Part shown: positions 46,201 through 57,267 of the stretch, one piece after another | Numbering within the stretch: position 1 is the first letter of the stretch | Layout of the letters: the number at the start of each line of letters is the position of its first letter | NCBI RefSeq assembly: GCF_003473485.1 | Contig: NC_053042.1 | Span: 50,245,762 to 50,309,761 of the forward strand | Length of the DNA stretch: 64,000 bases | Reading direction: 5' to 3' | Origin: Medicago truncatula | Lineage: Eukaryota; Streptophyta; Magnoliopsida; Fabales; Fabaceae | Notes under the pieces: model-generated | Database searches by the model: none | What the model saw: only the letters and a program-made list of their open reading frames with translations | What the model was told of the DNA's origin: nothing | Position numbers and translations under genes: made by a program

Positions 46201-46572
46201 AATCACCAAAACACCCTTGAGTGACAGTCATTTATTCCCTATACTGTCAATGTGGGGACAATTAAAAAAATTCTTTTACATTTTAGAGGGTAAGGAATCT
46301 TTTTTTTTTTCTTGTCAAGGACCTTACCTAATTACATGAAATGGTAGTTAACATTTTAGTGCCAAAAAAAGAAAAAGATTTGATGTAACAGTTAGTTTAG
46401 GCTGTAAAATAGTGTTATATAATAATTTCAATAATGTGCCAATCCATATAGTACTGAAAGCAACTTGTCAATTATAGATACCAAGAGATCTACAAATAAA
46501 ATCATTTTGCAACTTTCTTATAGGTAGTTGCAACAATCCATGTTAGTTTACTAGGCACTTGAGAGAAAAGAG
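43249..46572. other. Intergenic, 7SL flank then IQD promoter side
   Basis: 43249-43720 belongs to the duplicate block. Around 44205-44420 a 71-codon ORF ends in a stretch faintly like the RNase H tail of LINE proteins; I do not call it. The rest is AT-rich; the part before 46573 should hold the IQD promoter and 5' untranslated region. Confidence 0.4.
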
Positions 46573-48897
46573 ATGGGAAAAAAAGGTAAATGGCTCAAAA
46601 ATTTCTTGACAGGGAAGAAGGACAAAGAAAAAGAGAAGGAAAAATGTAACACAAACCAGAATTTTTCAAATGGAACAGAAAATCCAACTACTCCTGTTTC
46701 AACAACACCCTCAAAGGAGAAGAAGAGATGGAGTTTTAGAAGATCATCAGCAACAGCTACACCAACAGCTTCCAAGGAATTGAATAATTCTGAAATTACT
46801 GCTTCAATGACAGTGCAAAGTACTGTCATTGATATTCAGAATGAGCAAAGGAATCATGCCATTGCTGTGGCTGCTGCTACAGCCGCGGCAGCTGATGCAG
46901 CAGTGGCAGCTGCACAAGCTGCAGCTGCTGTGATCCGGTTAACTTCTGGTTCAAATGAAACATCTAAAAGTATTGAAGATGCTGCTGCTGTTAAAATTCA
47001 ATGTGTCTTTCGATCTCACTTGGTATGAAGTTAGTTTTCCTAGTCCTTGAAATTTTAAGGGTCGGTCAATTTAATCTTTCAAATTTGCGAATTAGTATTT
47101 TAGTCCCTTAAAGTGAACAATGTCAGATAATTTCGTTGTTTTTCCAAATTTATCGCCACAATTTAAGGGTCGGCCAATTTAGTCCTTCAAATTTGTAAAT
47201 TGCCCTACTTTACAATTTCAAGGACTGAAATACTTATGGTTTGTGAATGTGTGAATGTTTCTGTGACAGGCAAGAAAGGCATTGCGTGCTTTAAGAGGAT
47301 TGGTGAAGTTGCAGGCACTGATAAGGGGTCACTTGGTGAGAAAACAAGCAAAGGCAACACTCAGATGTATGCAGGCTCTGGTCACAGCACAAGCTAGAGC
47401 TCGTGCTCAAAGGATCCGAATGGTGTCAGAAGGAAAGCCTCATCTAAATCACAGAAATGCTATGGAAAATGACTTGTTCAGGCAAATATATAATGTTAGT
47501 TCTCTTACTACTACTAATTAATAATTATCTTTTCTTACCAATTTGAATTTGATTGTTGAAATTTTCTGAATTGATGTCATAAACATGATTGGAAATTATC
47601 TATATCGAATTGAAAACAACATTTAGTTCAAGTGTGTTTTCAATTTGACACATAAATTTTGTAGGTAAAGAAAGTAACAAGTTTCATTTTGCATTAGTTA
47701 AAACATTACTCTATCATGAGCCATGGCACCACACTTTATATTGAAAGTGTGTCTGAGCATCCAACAAGCTACACTACTGTTTCAGACCGACACGACACCA
47801 ACACTTGTGATTACATACACTCACTTCTATTATCTTAAATTATTACCAGTGTGTATGTGTAAGCATAGTATCATGTCTTGTGTACGTTTTAGTATTTCAT
47901 AGGTCACGGGAATTAACAAACTTATTCTTAAAACTCAATTTTTTTTGCTTGAGTAAACTTAAAACTCAATTAGTGCCTAGAAAATTGCTTCTTTTGTGTG
48001 TTGTAAAATCCAAAGTAAAACATGTTACATTATAAAATTGTTTAGTCTATCCAAATGAGGAACAATATGAAGTAGTTCTAGTCATGAAATTCGGTTTTGT
48101 GCATGTAGGAAATGGACAGAGGCTTGGAAGACAACATCAAAATTGTGGAGATGGATTTTTGTGAATCAAAAGGCAACTCTACAAGCAGAAGCAGCAGTGT
48201 AAATAGACAACATTATGAGCAATCTGAAAATAGATATTCCATAAATGGTTCCTATACGAAAGAAGAAAACTACAAAGTATCACCAGCTCCATCAGCTTTA
48301 ACAGAATTGAGTCCAAAAGCATGCAGTGGCCATTTTGAGGATTGCTTCAGTACAGCTCAAAGCAGTCCTCAATGCTATTCTGCTATATCAAAAACAGATG
48401 AATCAAATCACCCTTTTGCTTTCCCTAGGCCATCTTATGCAGAACAAATGTCCTATGACTACCCTTTGTATCCAAGTTACATGGCTAATACAGAATCATC
48501 AAGAGCTAAAGTTAGATCACAAAGTGCACCAAAACAAAGGCCTGATTCATTTGAGAGGCAACTGAGTCGGCGGAGAATTTCGGTTGAAGGAAGAAATGTT
48601 CCTAGGCCAGTGAGGATGCAGAGGTCATCTTCACAAGTAGGTGCAGCTGCTCAGAACTACCAATATCCATGGTCAATTAAGCTTGACAGATCGGCGGTTT
48701 CACTCAAAGACAGCGAGTGTGGTTCGACAAGTACAATGCTCACAAACACTAATTACTGCAGATCCCTTGTTGCATATGATGTGAGTAGTACTAGTTTTTA
48801 TCATACAATCGTTTGAAGAAAAAAAAAATATATCGGATAAGTCATTAATTGCTTTGTTACATTGTTTTGATTGCAGCCAGAGGGAGATAGGTACTGA
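46573..48897 (+). CDS. IQ67-domain (IQD) calmodulin-binding protein
   Basis: Four coding exons (46573-47022, 47270-47494, 48109-48780, 48877-48897), all GT-AG, give 455 residues. The N-terminus [16 protein letters not shown] is Lys-rich, as usual in IQD scaffolds that bind microtubules or the nucleus. An Ala-rich helix (about residues 92-120) precedes the IQ67 domain (about residues 138-205). There IQ motifs [32 protein letters not shown] and [20 protein letters not shown] follow each other, split by an intron between the first and second as in the family. The C-terminal third has the DUF4005-type [14 protein letters not shown] and VRMQRSSSQ motifs. The last exon adds only PEGDRY; reading through intron 3 would instead give a different 11-residue tail. 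IQD proteins recruit calmodulin and kinesin light chain-related proteins to the cytoskeleton (family knowledge). Member number not assigned. Confidence 0.92.
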
Positions 48898-50324
48898 GTG
48901 TGTACCTTGTGCAACACTAAAATAGAAGTCACATTGCAAGACCAACAAAAACGTAAGCATTGAGGTGTTAAGGTTTCTGAGTTCTTCTTTTCCTTTTAGA
49001 GTTCCAAAGAAAATATAAGTTCTGTTTTTTATGATATAGAGTGCTGGGATTTATTGAAAGTACAACTTCTGTAGAGTTTTTTTTTCTTCTTATATTCATT
49101 GTTTGTACTGTCTGTGAATTACATTTGTGTGAAGGATTTGTAATGGTTTTTTGTCATGTATAAATGTTACCAAGTTAGATATATTTCAGAACAGCACTGT
49201 TTTACTAAAGAGTTGTTTATTTTCTTTGATGATTTACTTAGTCCATCACTAGTTGACAAATATTCTTCAAGAGGGCAAGGACCACATCCACATGTTAATT
49301 GATGTCAAAATGTCAATACTTAGTACCTATAGTTGAAGCTAACTACTAACAAGTGCACTACAAAACACTAAAGTACCTATACTGGTACATTTTGTTGACA
49401 GAAATTTTCATGATTTTATCATGAGTGCTAGTACCGCATGTTAGTGACATCCATACAAAGTGGTATTGGTACTGCCACTCTAAAGAAAATTTCTTATAGA
49501 ATGTATCTTGAGGCATATAAACTATTCATAATTCTGTTACCTATATCTTTGTCACTTCCAAAAGCCCGAAAACTATTCTATTCATAAACTGAACAATAGT
49601 TGAGTTTGAGGTAACATCCAATTTCATGCTGCACATTTGCATTACTAATCACATCATAGTTGAACCAAGGGAGCAATATGTTTTTTAATATACATCATTA
49701 GTACAAAGGTAATTATTTTATCAAAAAATTAAAATAAAATTACAAAGGTAATCAAGATTGAGCTAGTGATCTTGAGTGCAATTAGAAAATGTAATCAAAA
49801 TTGAAATTTTGAAATAGGTGGTGTAACTGTTCTTCTGAGGTTGTAGAAATCTGGATATTATATACATAATGGGGGGTGGCATTAAATACATGATTGGAGC
49901 ATTACAAAATGTTACTATCTTGTTGATCTGGTGTCATCTTTATACCTCTTTTAATGTCTCAAATCAAAGAGATTGTTGCTTTTTTGGCCCAAAAAATGCA
50001 CAAACCGTTCCAAAGATAACATTCGGGTGATAACTCATGAAGGTTGTTTTTCAAGATAAAGAGCAAATAGAAGGCTAAAGAAGAACGACCATCAAGCAAA
50101 GAACTAGAACCCATAATCTTGTAACAGATCTACAAAGTACTGCTCATTGTGTCTTTTGGCCGATCAATCATATATATATTTGTGAATTTCTTTTCCACCT
50201 CCAACATTCTCGTACACCATATTTTCGAATTATAAAATCCAAAAATTGAGAGCTTTGGAAGGTTTTTGAGCGTGTTTTACACTTTTCGAATTATATACAA
50301 AAAAAATTCCTATTATATATTAAT
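48898..50324. other. IQD 3' untranslated region and intergenic
   Basis: The first few hundred bases are probably the transcript 3' end (T-rich, with TTTGTACTGTCTGTG at about 49103). No other feature recognised. Confidence 0.45.
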
Positions 50325-50827
50325 GGGTTAAATATGTTTTTGGTCCCTATAAATATACAAATTTTTTTCGTTTTTGTCCCTCTAAAATTTTCCTTCAACT
50401 TTTGGTCCTTTAAAAATTTTTCATCTTCACTTTTGGTCCCTCCTTTAAAGTAAACTCATATGTAGATTCATATTTTTGAATAAAATTTTGCAGAAAATTT
50501 CATAATATTGTAAGAATCACTCCCAAAAATAATTAGAATTTTTTAACAAAACATGAATTTAATATGAATTTTTATATTTGTGAATGTTAAAAATTCATAT
50601 TTAATTTATGTTATGTTAAAAAATTCTAATTTTTTTTAAAAAATATTTTTACAATATTCTACACATATCTCCATAATTTTATTAAAAAAAATACCAAAAT
50701 TAACTTAAAAATAGGAACCAAAAGTAGTGATAGAAAATTTTATAGGGACTAAAAATTGAAAGAAAATTTTAGAGGGACTAAAACGAAAAATTGGTATATT
50801 TATAGGGACTAAAAACATATTTAACCC
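50325..50827. mobile_element. Mutator-like MITE, 503 bp, intact ends
   Basis: Left GGGTTAAATATGTTTTTGGT and right TAAAAACATATTTAACCC are inverted, continuing through CCCTATAAATATAC and further for over 100 bp. TATATTAAT flanks it exactly (50316-50324, 50828-50836). The centre is a second fold-back (AACAAAACATGAATTTAATA with its complement). The best-preserved copy of a family also seen at 12013 and 38776. Confidence 0.88.
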
Positions 50828-52546
50828 TATATTAATATAGCAGATTACTCATATGGCATGTATCGAAAAATAATCATGTGTCATCAAAATAATAATAATG
50901 ACAATAATATATTTCTTTATACCAATAATGGGTTGGTCCTTAAGCATGTGGTTGGGGTTTGGTTTCTAGCTCATGCATACGGAAAAAATCTAGTTTGGGT
51001 GGAAGAATTCACATTGTGTGCTTCGAAGATTAATCATTGTTAAGCGGTGATGAAAACTTCGTATTAATATTATGGTAAAAAAATAAAATCTTTGAGTAAA
51101 GTGGAACATGTATCATTTTTTTAAAATTAATAAAAAAAATATCCTTGTTTGTGTACTTGAAAGAGTAATAAACTGTTTTATCTGCACTCCTTGACAATTT
51201 TTTCCTATACCATAAAAGTGAGTTGAAAGTTTCTTATGCTTTCTACCAACTAGTTAATGATTAATAATAAAACGTGTAAAAATTTAAGTCAAAAGGAAAA
51301 GCTAACGATATGAGAAAATGAAAACCTTTTCGTCCTATTTTATTCTCTTTCCATCTTAGTTTTCATTTTTTTTCACCTACTGAATACGTTTATTATAAAA
51401 TGGTAATAATAGATAATATAGGCCACAATCTGCCACGAACCTTCATAGGAAGTATAACATAATAATAATAATAATAATAATTGTTGCTGGCATTCATATT
51501 TCATAGAAATTTTCTAAAAAGAATGACATATATAGTGTAGTTTGTGTTTTAGTTTTACTCAGTCCAAAACGTTTGGTGATATTGTACATTGACATCAACT
51601 AAGATACAATCATTCTAGAAACTAACAGCACTATACGTCAAGTTTTGTATAATCGCCCTTTATTTGTCTCTTATGCCAAATTGTGCATGTAAATATCAAA
51701 CATGTCTATATCTTCTTTAAAACTAGAGTGCACTGCCACTTAATATAGAGGATAAATTTATGGAGTCATAACTGTATCAATGATACTAGGAACTATAATC
51801 ATGTACACATATACAATTATCACAATTCACAAACTTTAGCTGATTTTTTAATTAATATGATACGGTCCCACGGATATGCTTTGTATTTGTACATTTCAAA
51901 AAATTAATAATGATAATCTCTTCCTTGGTTATCTCATGGTGTTTGACTTTGATTGGCTCTTCAATCTCTATATCCTTAATTTAATATATTAACTTATTAT
52001 AATTAAGTTTCTTATCACAAGTGGGATAAAATTATACTACATGTTTTCATATCACAAGAAAACGACTTAAAGAATTTTTCTCCCTTAAATTTCAACCATG
52101 CTTAAATAGACCATGTAGCCAAGCTTTCCTCCCCATGAATTCTTCTTGTGGTAATTCCTTCCCATGGATTTTATTACCTACTCTACCGTCTTCAGTTTAA
52201 CTAATTATGAAGACTTGGCTTTTATTTTCACAGTGATTTTGGAAGAAACTGAATTACACAAAATTTTATAGTAGTTGACAATAAAACATCTATATATGCC
52301 ACTTGAATAAGTTGAATTGCATAATAAAAAATGTTGAATGTAACTAGGCAACATATATATGCAGAAAATTTGCTAGAGGAGGAAAATGAAAAAAAATACT
52401 AAGACATGAAAGCTACTTGAACAATAGGGACATATGGAATTGAAAAGTGTCGAAATACCATCAATGTTAGTTCTACCCTGATGATGTGAAATTATTGTAG
52501 GTGAGTATGTATAATGCTACTGAAATATACTGCATGAATTTTTTTT
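50828..52546. other. AT-rich intergenic, possible SINE remnant
   Basis: At about 50930-51045 GGTTGGGGTTTGGTTTCTAG resembles a decayed box B region followed by a conserved-looking non-tRNA body; low certainty. An (AAT)n run lies at about 51460-51482. Nothing else recognised. Confidence 0.35.
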
Positions 52547-53048
52547 AGTGAATCATCAACTTCGTCTCTGAATTTTCACGGGTCGGCTAACTTCGTCCTT
52601 CAATTATGCGAAATATCAATTTAATTTCTGAATTTGTTAAATGTCAATCAAGTTAGTCCTTCTGTTCAAACGGAGCGTTAACGGGGCTGACGTGGCCGTT
52701 AACCTTTCACATGTCAGACGCCACGTAGGCAGGGACTAATTTGGCCGATAATAACAAACATTTTGAAGGACTAAATTGATTGATTTGCAGAAAATGTTTT
52801 GGCTTTCTTCCCAAATGGCTCTTTTCTTCCCCAATAGCTCTTTCTTCCCCAATTTATAAAATTGGAACCTTAATTACACAATCTGCAATCTACACTCTAT
52901 AATCATGAAAATTTCCTCCAATAATAAGTGGTTCAGTTCTACCCCAATTCAAAAAACTTCAAACCCTAATTTTTTTCGTAGTGAATTTGAAAGCCAGAAT
53001 CCTCAAAATTTCTTGAAGCAAAACTATTGAAATTGAATCTAAAATGAT

Positions 53049-53300
53049 GTGGGGTGGGAATATGGAAAAAACGGTTATGAAAGTCAAGCTTCATCTTCAA
53101 GCTCCAAGTTTAATGGTGTTGTGAGAGTGCTTGAATGTTGGTGTCCTACAATTTGTGTTGTTAGAAAATCCAATACTTCAAAAAACCCAGGAAGGTCATT
53201 CTATGCTTGCCCTCTGCCAAATGTTGGTTTAACTAATCAAAAGAGGTTGAAGATGATTGAGAAATGTAATCTTTCTATAATAATATTGCCATCAAATTAG
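53049..53300 (+). pseudogene. Truncated GRF-type zinc-finger ORF in the MULE
   Basis: Reads GWEYGKNGYESQASSSSSK, then VLECWCPTICVVRKSNTSKN and PGRSFYACPLPN. Cys-x-Cys, Thr-Ser-x-Asn-Pro-Gly-Arg and Phe-Tyr-x-Cys match the first half of the GRF zinc-binding motif. The second half (Cys-Gly-Phe-Phe-x-Trp) is missing, and the frame runs instead into unrelated sequence and a stop. The codon at the expected start is GTG, with ATG triplets upstream only in another frame. Likely an internally deleted GRF gene. Confidence 0.6.
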
Positions 53301-53656
53301 TCCCTGAATTATTTCTCTATCTATCAAATAGATCCCTACGTTATATAAAAAACCATCAAATAAGTCCTTGAATTGTTTAATCAGATATCAAATTGATCTT
53401 TGAAACATATGTGTACAAAATAAACTAAAAAAGGCAGAACACACAAATTGAAATTGAAATATTACATAGGCATAAGTCATATGTCATAAGTCATAAGTTT
53501 GAGATATTACATAGGCAAAAGCAACCCAACTATGGGGCATTAACAAGTCATAAGTCTTAAACGACAATTTAAGCAAAAAGAAACCCAACTATGGGGCATA
53601 ATTCAAATAAGCCTAAATATTACAAATCCAAAACATCTATTAAACTCCAGGAAGCA

Positions 53657-54076
53657 TCACTTCTTTGGAAATCCGGTAGTTGGTATAAACTCCATGAATT
53701 TAGTAGGTTGAGTCGAACCGGATGGACCATAGGTTGGATATGGAACCCTAATTATGCCAGCAGGAGTTGGATGAGCTGGTGCAGGACCCCTCATTGATGT
53801 TTGCCTAGGCCTATCAACTGAAAGAATTGGTCCTCTAAGGTCATACCTCCTTGGTGCAGAAACCTGAAATTGCAAATTCAATCAAATTAGTCCCTAAAAT
53901 CATAACATAATCAATCATATGAGTCCTTCAATTAATATTACTAATTGCCAAAACGATTCTTAAAAATTAAGAGTCATACCTGTCCAGCATTTGCAACAAC
54001 ATTTCCTGCAGTTTCTGCATTCCCAGACACAACATTATTCTTGTGGCTGACTTTCTTGAGCCTCACTTCAAAAACC
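53657..54076 (-). pseudogene. C-terminal exon pair, probably of a MULE protein
   Basis: Exons 53980-54076 and 53657-53863 (minus) splice cleanly (GTATGA donor, TTTCAG acceptor). They yield VFEVRLKKVSHKNNVVSGN and, after the junction, VSAPRRYDLRGPILSVDRPR, then a Pro/Gly/Thr-rich tail ending TTGFPKK before TGA. Basic sequence plus a proline-rich tail fits the C-terminus of a plant MURA-like transposase, but no catalytic or SWIM zinc-finger part is present. Upstream (54077-54470) only a partial frame exists. Identity is inferred from position inside a MULE. Confidence 0.45.
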
Positions 54077-54712
54077 CTAAAACGAATAATCAAAACAAAT
54101 GCCTCAAAAACGCAACAAACACAAACAAAAAACAAGGCAAGCATCAACGATCACAAAAACAAAATAAAACAACATGATCAAAACTTAAAACGAAAACAAA
54201 AAAAAAACGGACAAAAACAGGGTGAATACGAACACAAAAACTTGATAAACAACAGGAAATGTGTTACCTTTAATCACAGCCGAACACACAAACTTCAAAA
54301 ATGTCAGAATCGTCGAAGATGATGATGATTTTGGAGGGGTGAAAATGGAGGAAGTTTTAGCGAAAAGAAGAAGGGTCAAAGACGTTTTTGATGTTCTGAA
54401 ATGTGAAGAAGGAGTTATGGATAATGCAGGGGAAAAATGCGAAAAGCAGAAAAAAATAAACTGAAAAGTGAAAACTCAACATTTTCCAATTCAATCAAAT
54501 TCGTCCCTGAACACGTGGCTTCCTTTTTGCCACGCGTACAAGACAACACAACATGCAAGGCGACAGATCAGCATGGCTAACGGAGCACTTGGACGGAGGG
54601 ACCTTTTTGGTGGACGTCTGACAAATTCAAGGACTAAGTTGATATTTCGCATAATTGAGGGATGAAGTTGGCCGACGCGTGAAAATTCAGGAACGAATTT
54701 GATGGTTCACTC

Positions 54713-55784
54713 AATTTTTTTTCTAAAAATAAGAAACATGCATGAAAGTCAAATTGCTATAGTCAAAGGAAATAAACATGTGTGCTTATATAAATAAGCT
54801 AAAGATGGTAAAAACCGTGTTTCTGGTGAGATATAAGCCACCAATTTTCTTCCGGTCTTCTACAATATGCAATTAAACATCAGCATTGTCATCGTTTACA
54901 TTGCATGCCAGTTCATTGCCACCATGTAATACTGCATAGTAGCCTTTTCAGCACAGTTGAATCCACAAATAATCAAATTAGTATAACTAATTTTTTTCAG
55001 AAATAGTAGAACTCATATGTATGAATGATAATATTAAAAGGTAAGTTGTATTGTGGTGGTAATAAATTATTTTAAACACATATTTAATCCCATTTTTATT
55101 TTGTTTCAAAATACTGAAGTCACAATTTGAAATTGTCACTGCTATTATTTTTATTTTAAAAATTAAATAGCACGTTGAGTGTTAGATTAGATATATAATT
55201 TTCTTAGCCTTTATAAGCATCTTTGAATTACTACTTATGACTTATATAATTTTGTTATACCAGTATCATAATTTTATTTTCATAGGACCCTATATATTGT
55301 AATTCGAGTTAAATTACAGAATTTGAATACTAAATAAAGCCGGCAGCATTTCATTTTGGCAGTCCTATCCACAAAGCCTCAAACAAAATAAACTTAAATT
55401 AAAAGTACAAAAGAAACAGAAAAATCAATTTATAGTATAGAACTAAAATCAAATTAAATTTGAAACCTTTCATCAAAGAAATAAAAATGGTAAAAGACAT
55501 TTGAACATATGATAGGTAGTTTAATCTAGTTGAATATTCAAGCAATATAATTAGAAATTTTCAATATAAAAACAGAAAAAGAATGCAAAAAAGTCTAACC
55601 AAAATATACACATTCTTCATTTCTCAAAGTATAAAAATATTATAATCATGATCAAAAGCTGTATGGATGTCCGTTTAAATGTCTAACCAAACCAATCACT
55701 CTATTATTATTTTATAAGAGTAATGTCAATTTGCAGCACAACAAACAGAAACTTCCAAAATTTCTCCAACATACACACACCCCT
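54713..55784. other. Intergenic, promoter side of the first LRX gene
   Basis: The stretch 55200-55345 recurs at 58040-58178 and marks the upstream edge of the tandem duplication. No other feature. Confidence 0.5.
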
Positions 55785-55792
55785 TATATAAA
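55785..55792 (+). promoter_or_regulatory. TATA box of LRX copy 1
   Basis: TATATAAA begins 52 bases before the ATG, in a promoter block shared with copy 2 at the same distance. CACAACAAACA and CTCCAACATACACAC words just upstream are conserved too. Confidence 0.7.
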
Positions 55793-55836
55793 TTCACATT
55801 CCCATAACACAAAATCAAACCCATCCATTATCAGTA

Positions 55837-57267
55837 ATGGAATCCTCTTATAGTCTACAATTCTTAATTACCTTCATTGTCATTCTCATATCCATCAACC
55901 CCTCATCACACCAATCTCTACCACCACTAAACCCAAGACTCACCAAAGCCTACATAGCACTCCAAGCATGGAAACAAACATTCACCTCAGACCCAAAAAA
56001 CACCACCTTAAACTGGTATGGCCCAAATGTATGCAACTACACAGGTATCTTTTGTGCACCGTCACTAGATGATCCTTACATCAATACCGTTGCTGGTATA
56101 GACATAAACCATGCAAACATAGCAGGTTCATTACCAGAAGAACTTGGTCTTTTAACAGACATAGCTCTTTTCCACATAAACTCAAACCGTTTCTATGGTT
56201 CACTCCCCAATAGTTTCAACCACCTTCACCTTCTCCATGAGCTAGACATCAGTAACAACCAATTCTCAGGAACATTCCCGGAGGTTGTTCTTTGCATTCC
56301 TTCATTAAAATACTTGGACATAAGATACAACAATTTTCAAGGAAATGTTCCTAAAGGCCTCTTTGATCTCAAACTTGATGCACTTTTCATCAACAACAAC
56401 AAATTCAAATTTTCTTTACCAGAAAATTTCGGAAAGATGCCAGCTTCTGTTGTTGTGTTCGCGAACAATGATATACAAGGTTGTATTCCATCGAGTGTAG
56501 CGAATATGAAAGATACAATCAACGAGATAATTATGACGAACAGCAGAATGAAAGGCTGTTTACCTAATGATATAGGAAAATTGGATAAAGTGACAGTGTT
56601 TGATGTTAGTTTTAATGAGTTTGTTGGTGAATTGCCTGAAAGTATCAGTGGAATGAAAAGTTTGGAGCAGTTGAATGTGGCACATAATAAATTTTCTGGT
56701 GTTATTCCTGAGAGTATATGTAGATTGCCAAGGTTGGAGAATTTGACGTATTCGTATAATTATTTTAGTGGTGAATCAAAGATTTGTGTGAACTTGGATG
56801 ATAAGGATGATAGGAAAAATTGTATTCCTCATAGGCCTTTGCAAAGATCGAGTGATGAGTGTGATGCTTTTTATAAACATCCTGTTCATTGTACTGGTGT
56901 TGGTTGTTCTTTTGTAACTCCACCGCCACCTCCACCACCACCTCCACCGCCACCTCCTCCACCACCACCACCGCCACCACCACCTCCACCTCCTCCTCCG
57001 CCACCACCGCCGCCGCCTCCACCACCACCACCATCACCGCCTCCACCTCCACCTCCACCACCGCCGCCTCCACCTCCACCTCCACCTCCTCCTCCGCCAC
57101 CACCACCACCTCCACCTCCTCCTCCGCCACCACCACCGCCGCCGCCTCCACCACCACCACCATCACCATCACCGCCTCCACCTCCACCACCTCCTCCGCC
57201 ACCATCTCCTTGTCCGCCACCACCTTCACCACCTCCTCCTCCGGCAACTTACTACCATTATCTCTGA
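55837..57267 (+). CDS. Leucine-rich repeat extensin-like protein, long proline tail
   Basis: Intronless, 476 residues. A signal peptide (residues 1 to about 26, hydrophobic core FLITFIVILISI) sends it to the cell wall. An N-terminal capping region follows (ALQAWKQTFTSDP, CNYTGIFC). About ten LRRs then fit the plant extracellular form (for example LDISNNQFSGTFPEVVLCI and LNVAHNKFSGVIPESICRL), to about residue 318. A Cys-rich hinge (CVNLDD, NCIPHRP, CDAFYKHPVHCTGVGC) links to the extensin part. That part is about 110 residues almost entirely proline, with few serines, and ends TYYHYL. LRX proteins bind RALF peptides and couple cell wall and membrane during growth (family knowledge). The canonical Ser-Pro4 and Tyr cross-link repeats are nearly absent, which is unusual. 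The ATG at 55837 matches the start in the paralogue at 58882. Confidence 0.92.
   Translation: MESSYSLQFLITFIVILISINPSSHQSLPPLNPRLTKAYIALQAWKQTFTSDPKNTTLNWYGPNVCNYTGIFCAPSLDDPYINTVAGIDINHANIAGSLPEELGLLTDIALFHINSNRFYGSLPNSFNHLHLLHELDISNNQFSGTFPEVVLCIPSLKYLDIRYNNFQGNVPKGLFDLKLDALFINNNKFKFSLPENFGKMPASVVVFANNDIQGCIPSSVANMKDTINEIIMTNSRMKGCLPNDIGKLDKVTVFDVSFNEFVGELPESISGMKSLEQLNVAHNKFSGVIPESICRLPRLENLTYSYNYFSGESKICVNLDDKDDRKNCIPHRPLQRSSDECDAFYKHPVHCTGVGCSFVTPPPPPPPPPPPPPPPPPPPPPPPPPPPPPPPPPPPPPPSPPPPPPPPPPPPPPPPPPPPPPPPPPPPPPPPPPPPPPPPPPSPSPPPPPPPPPPPSPCPPPPSPPPPPATYYHYL
56919..57243 (+). repeat. CCN-codon minisatellite encoding poly-proline
   Basis: Built from CCA, CCT and CCG codons. A 126 bp (42-codon) higher-order unit is visible: TCCTCCTCCGCCACCACC starts at both 56991 and 57117, followed by GCCGCCGCCTCCACCACC and a CCATCACC serine codon each time. 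Length is therefore likely variable between accessions. Open reading frames on both strands across it are composition artefacts. Confidence 0.9.

Larger units (their letters stand above)
52547..54712. mobile_element. Mutator-like element with GRF and transposase-like pieces
   Basis: Termini AGTGAATCATCAACTTCG (left) and, inverted, AGTGAACCATCAAATTCG (right) continue as TIRs of about 120 bp containing TGAATTTTCACG and ATTATGCGAAATATCAA. The 10-base AATTTTTTTT lies on both sides (52537-52546, 54713-54722), a MULE-type duplication, although low-complexity. Inside are a plus-strand GRF zinc-finger fragment and a minus-strand spliced exon pair. No full transposase remains, so mobility would need a helper. 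Confidence 0.85.

Noticed and set aside
46551..46829. 92-codon minus ORF over IQD exon 1
   Set aside because: It is antisense to the Lys-rich coding exon and has no domain.
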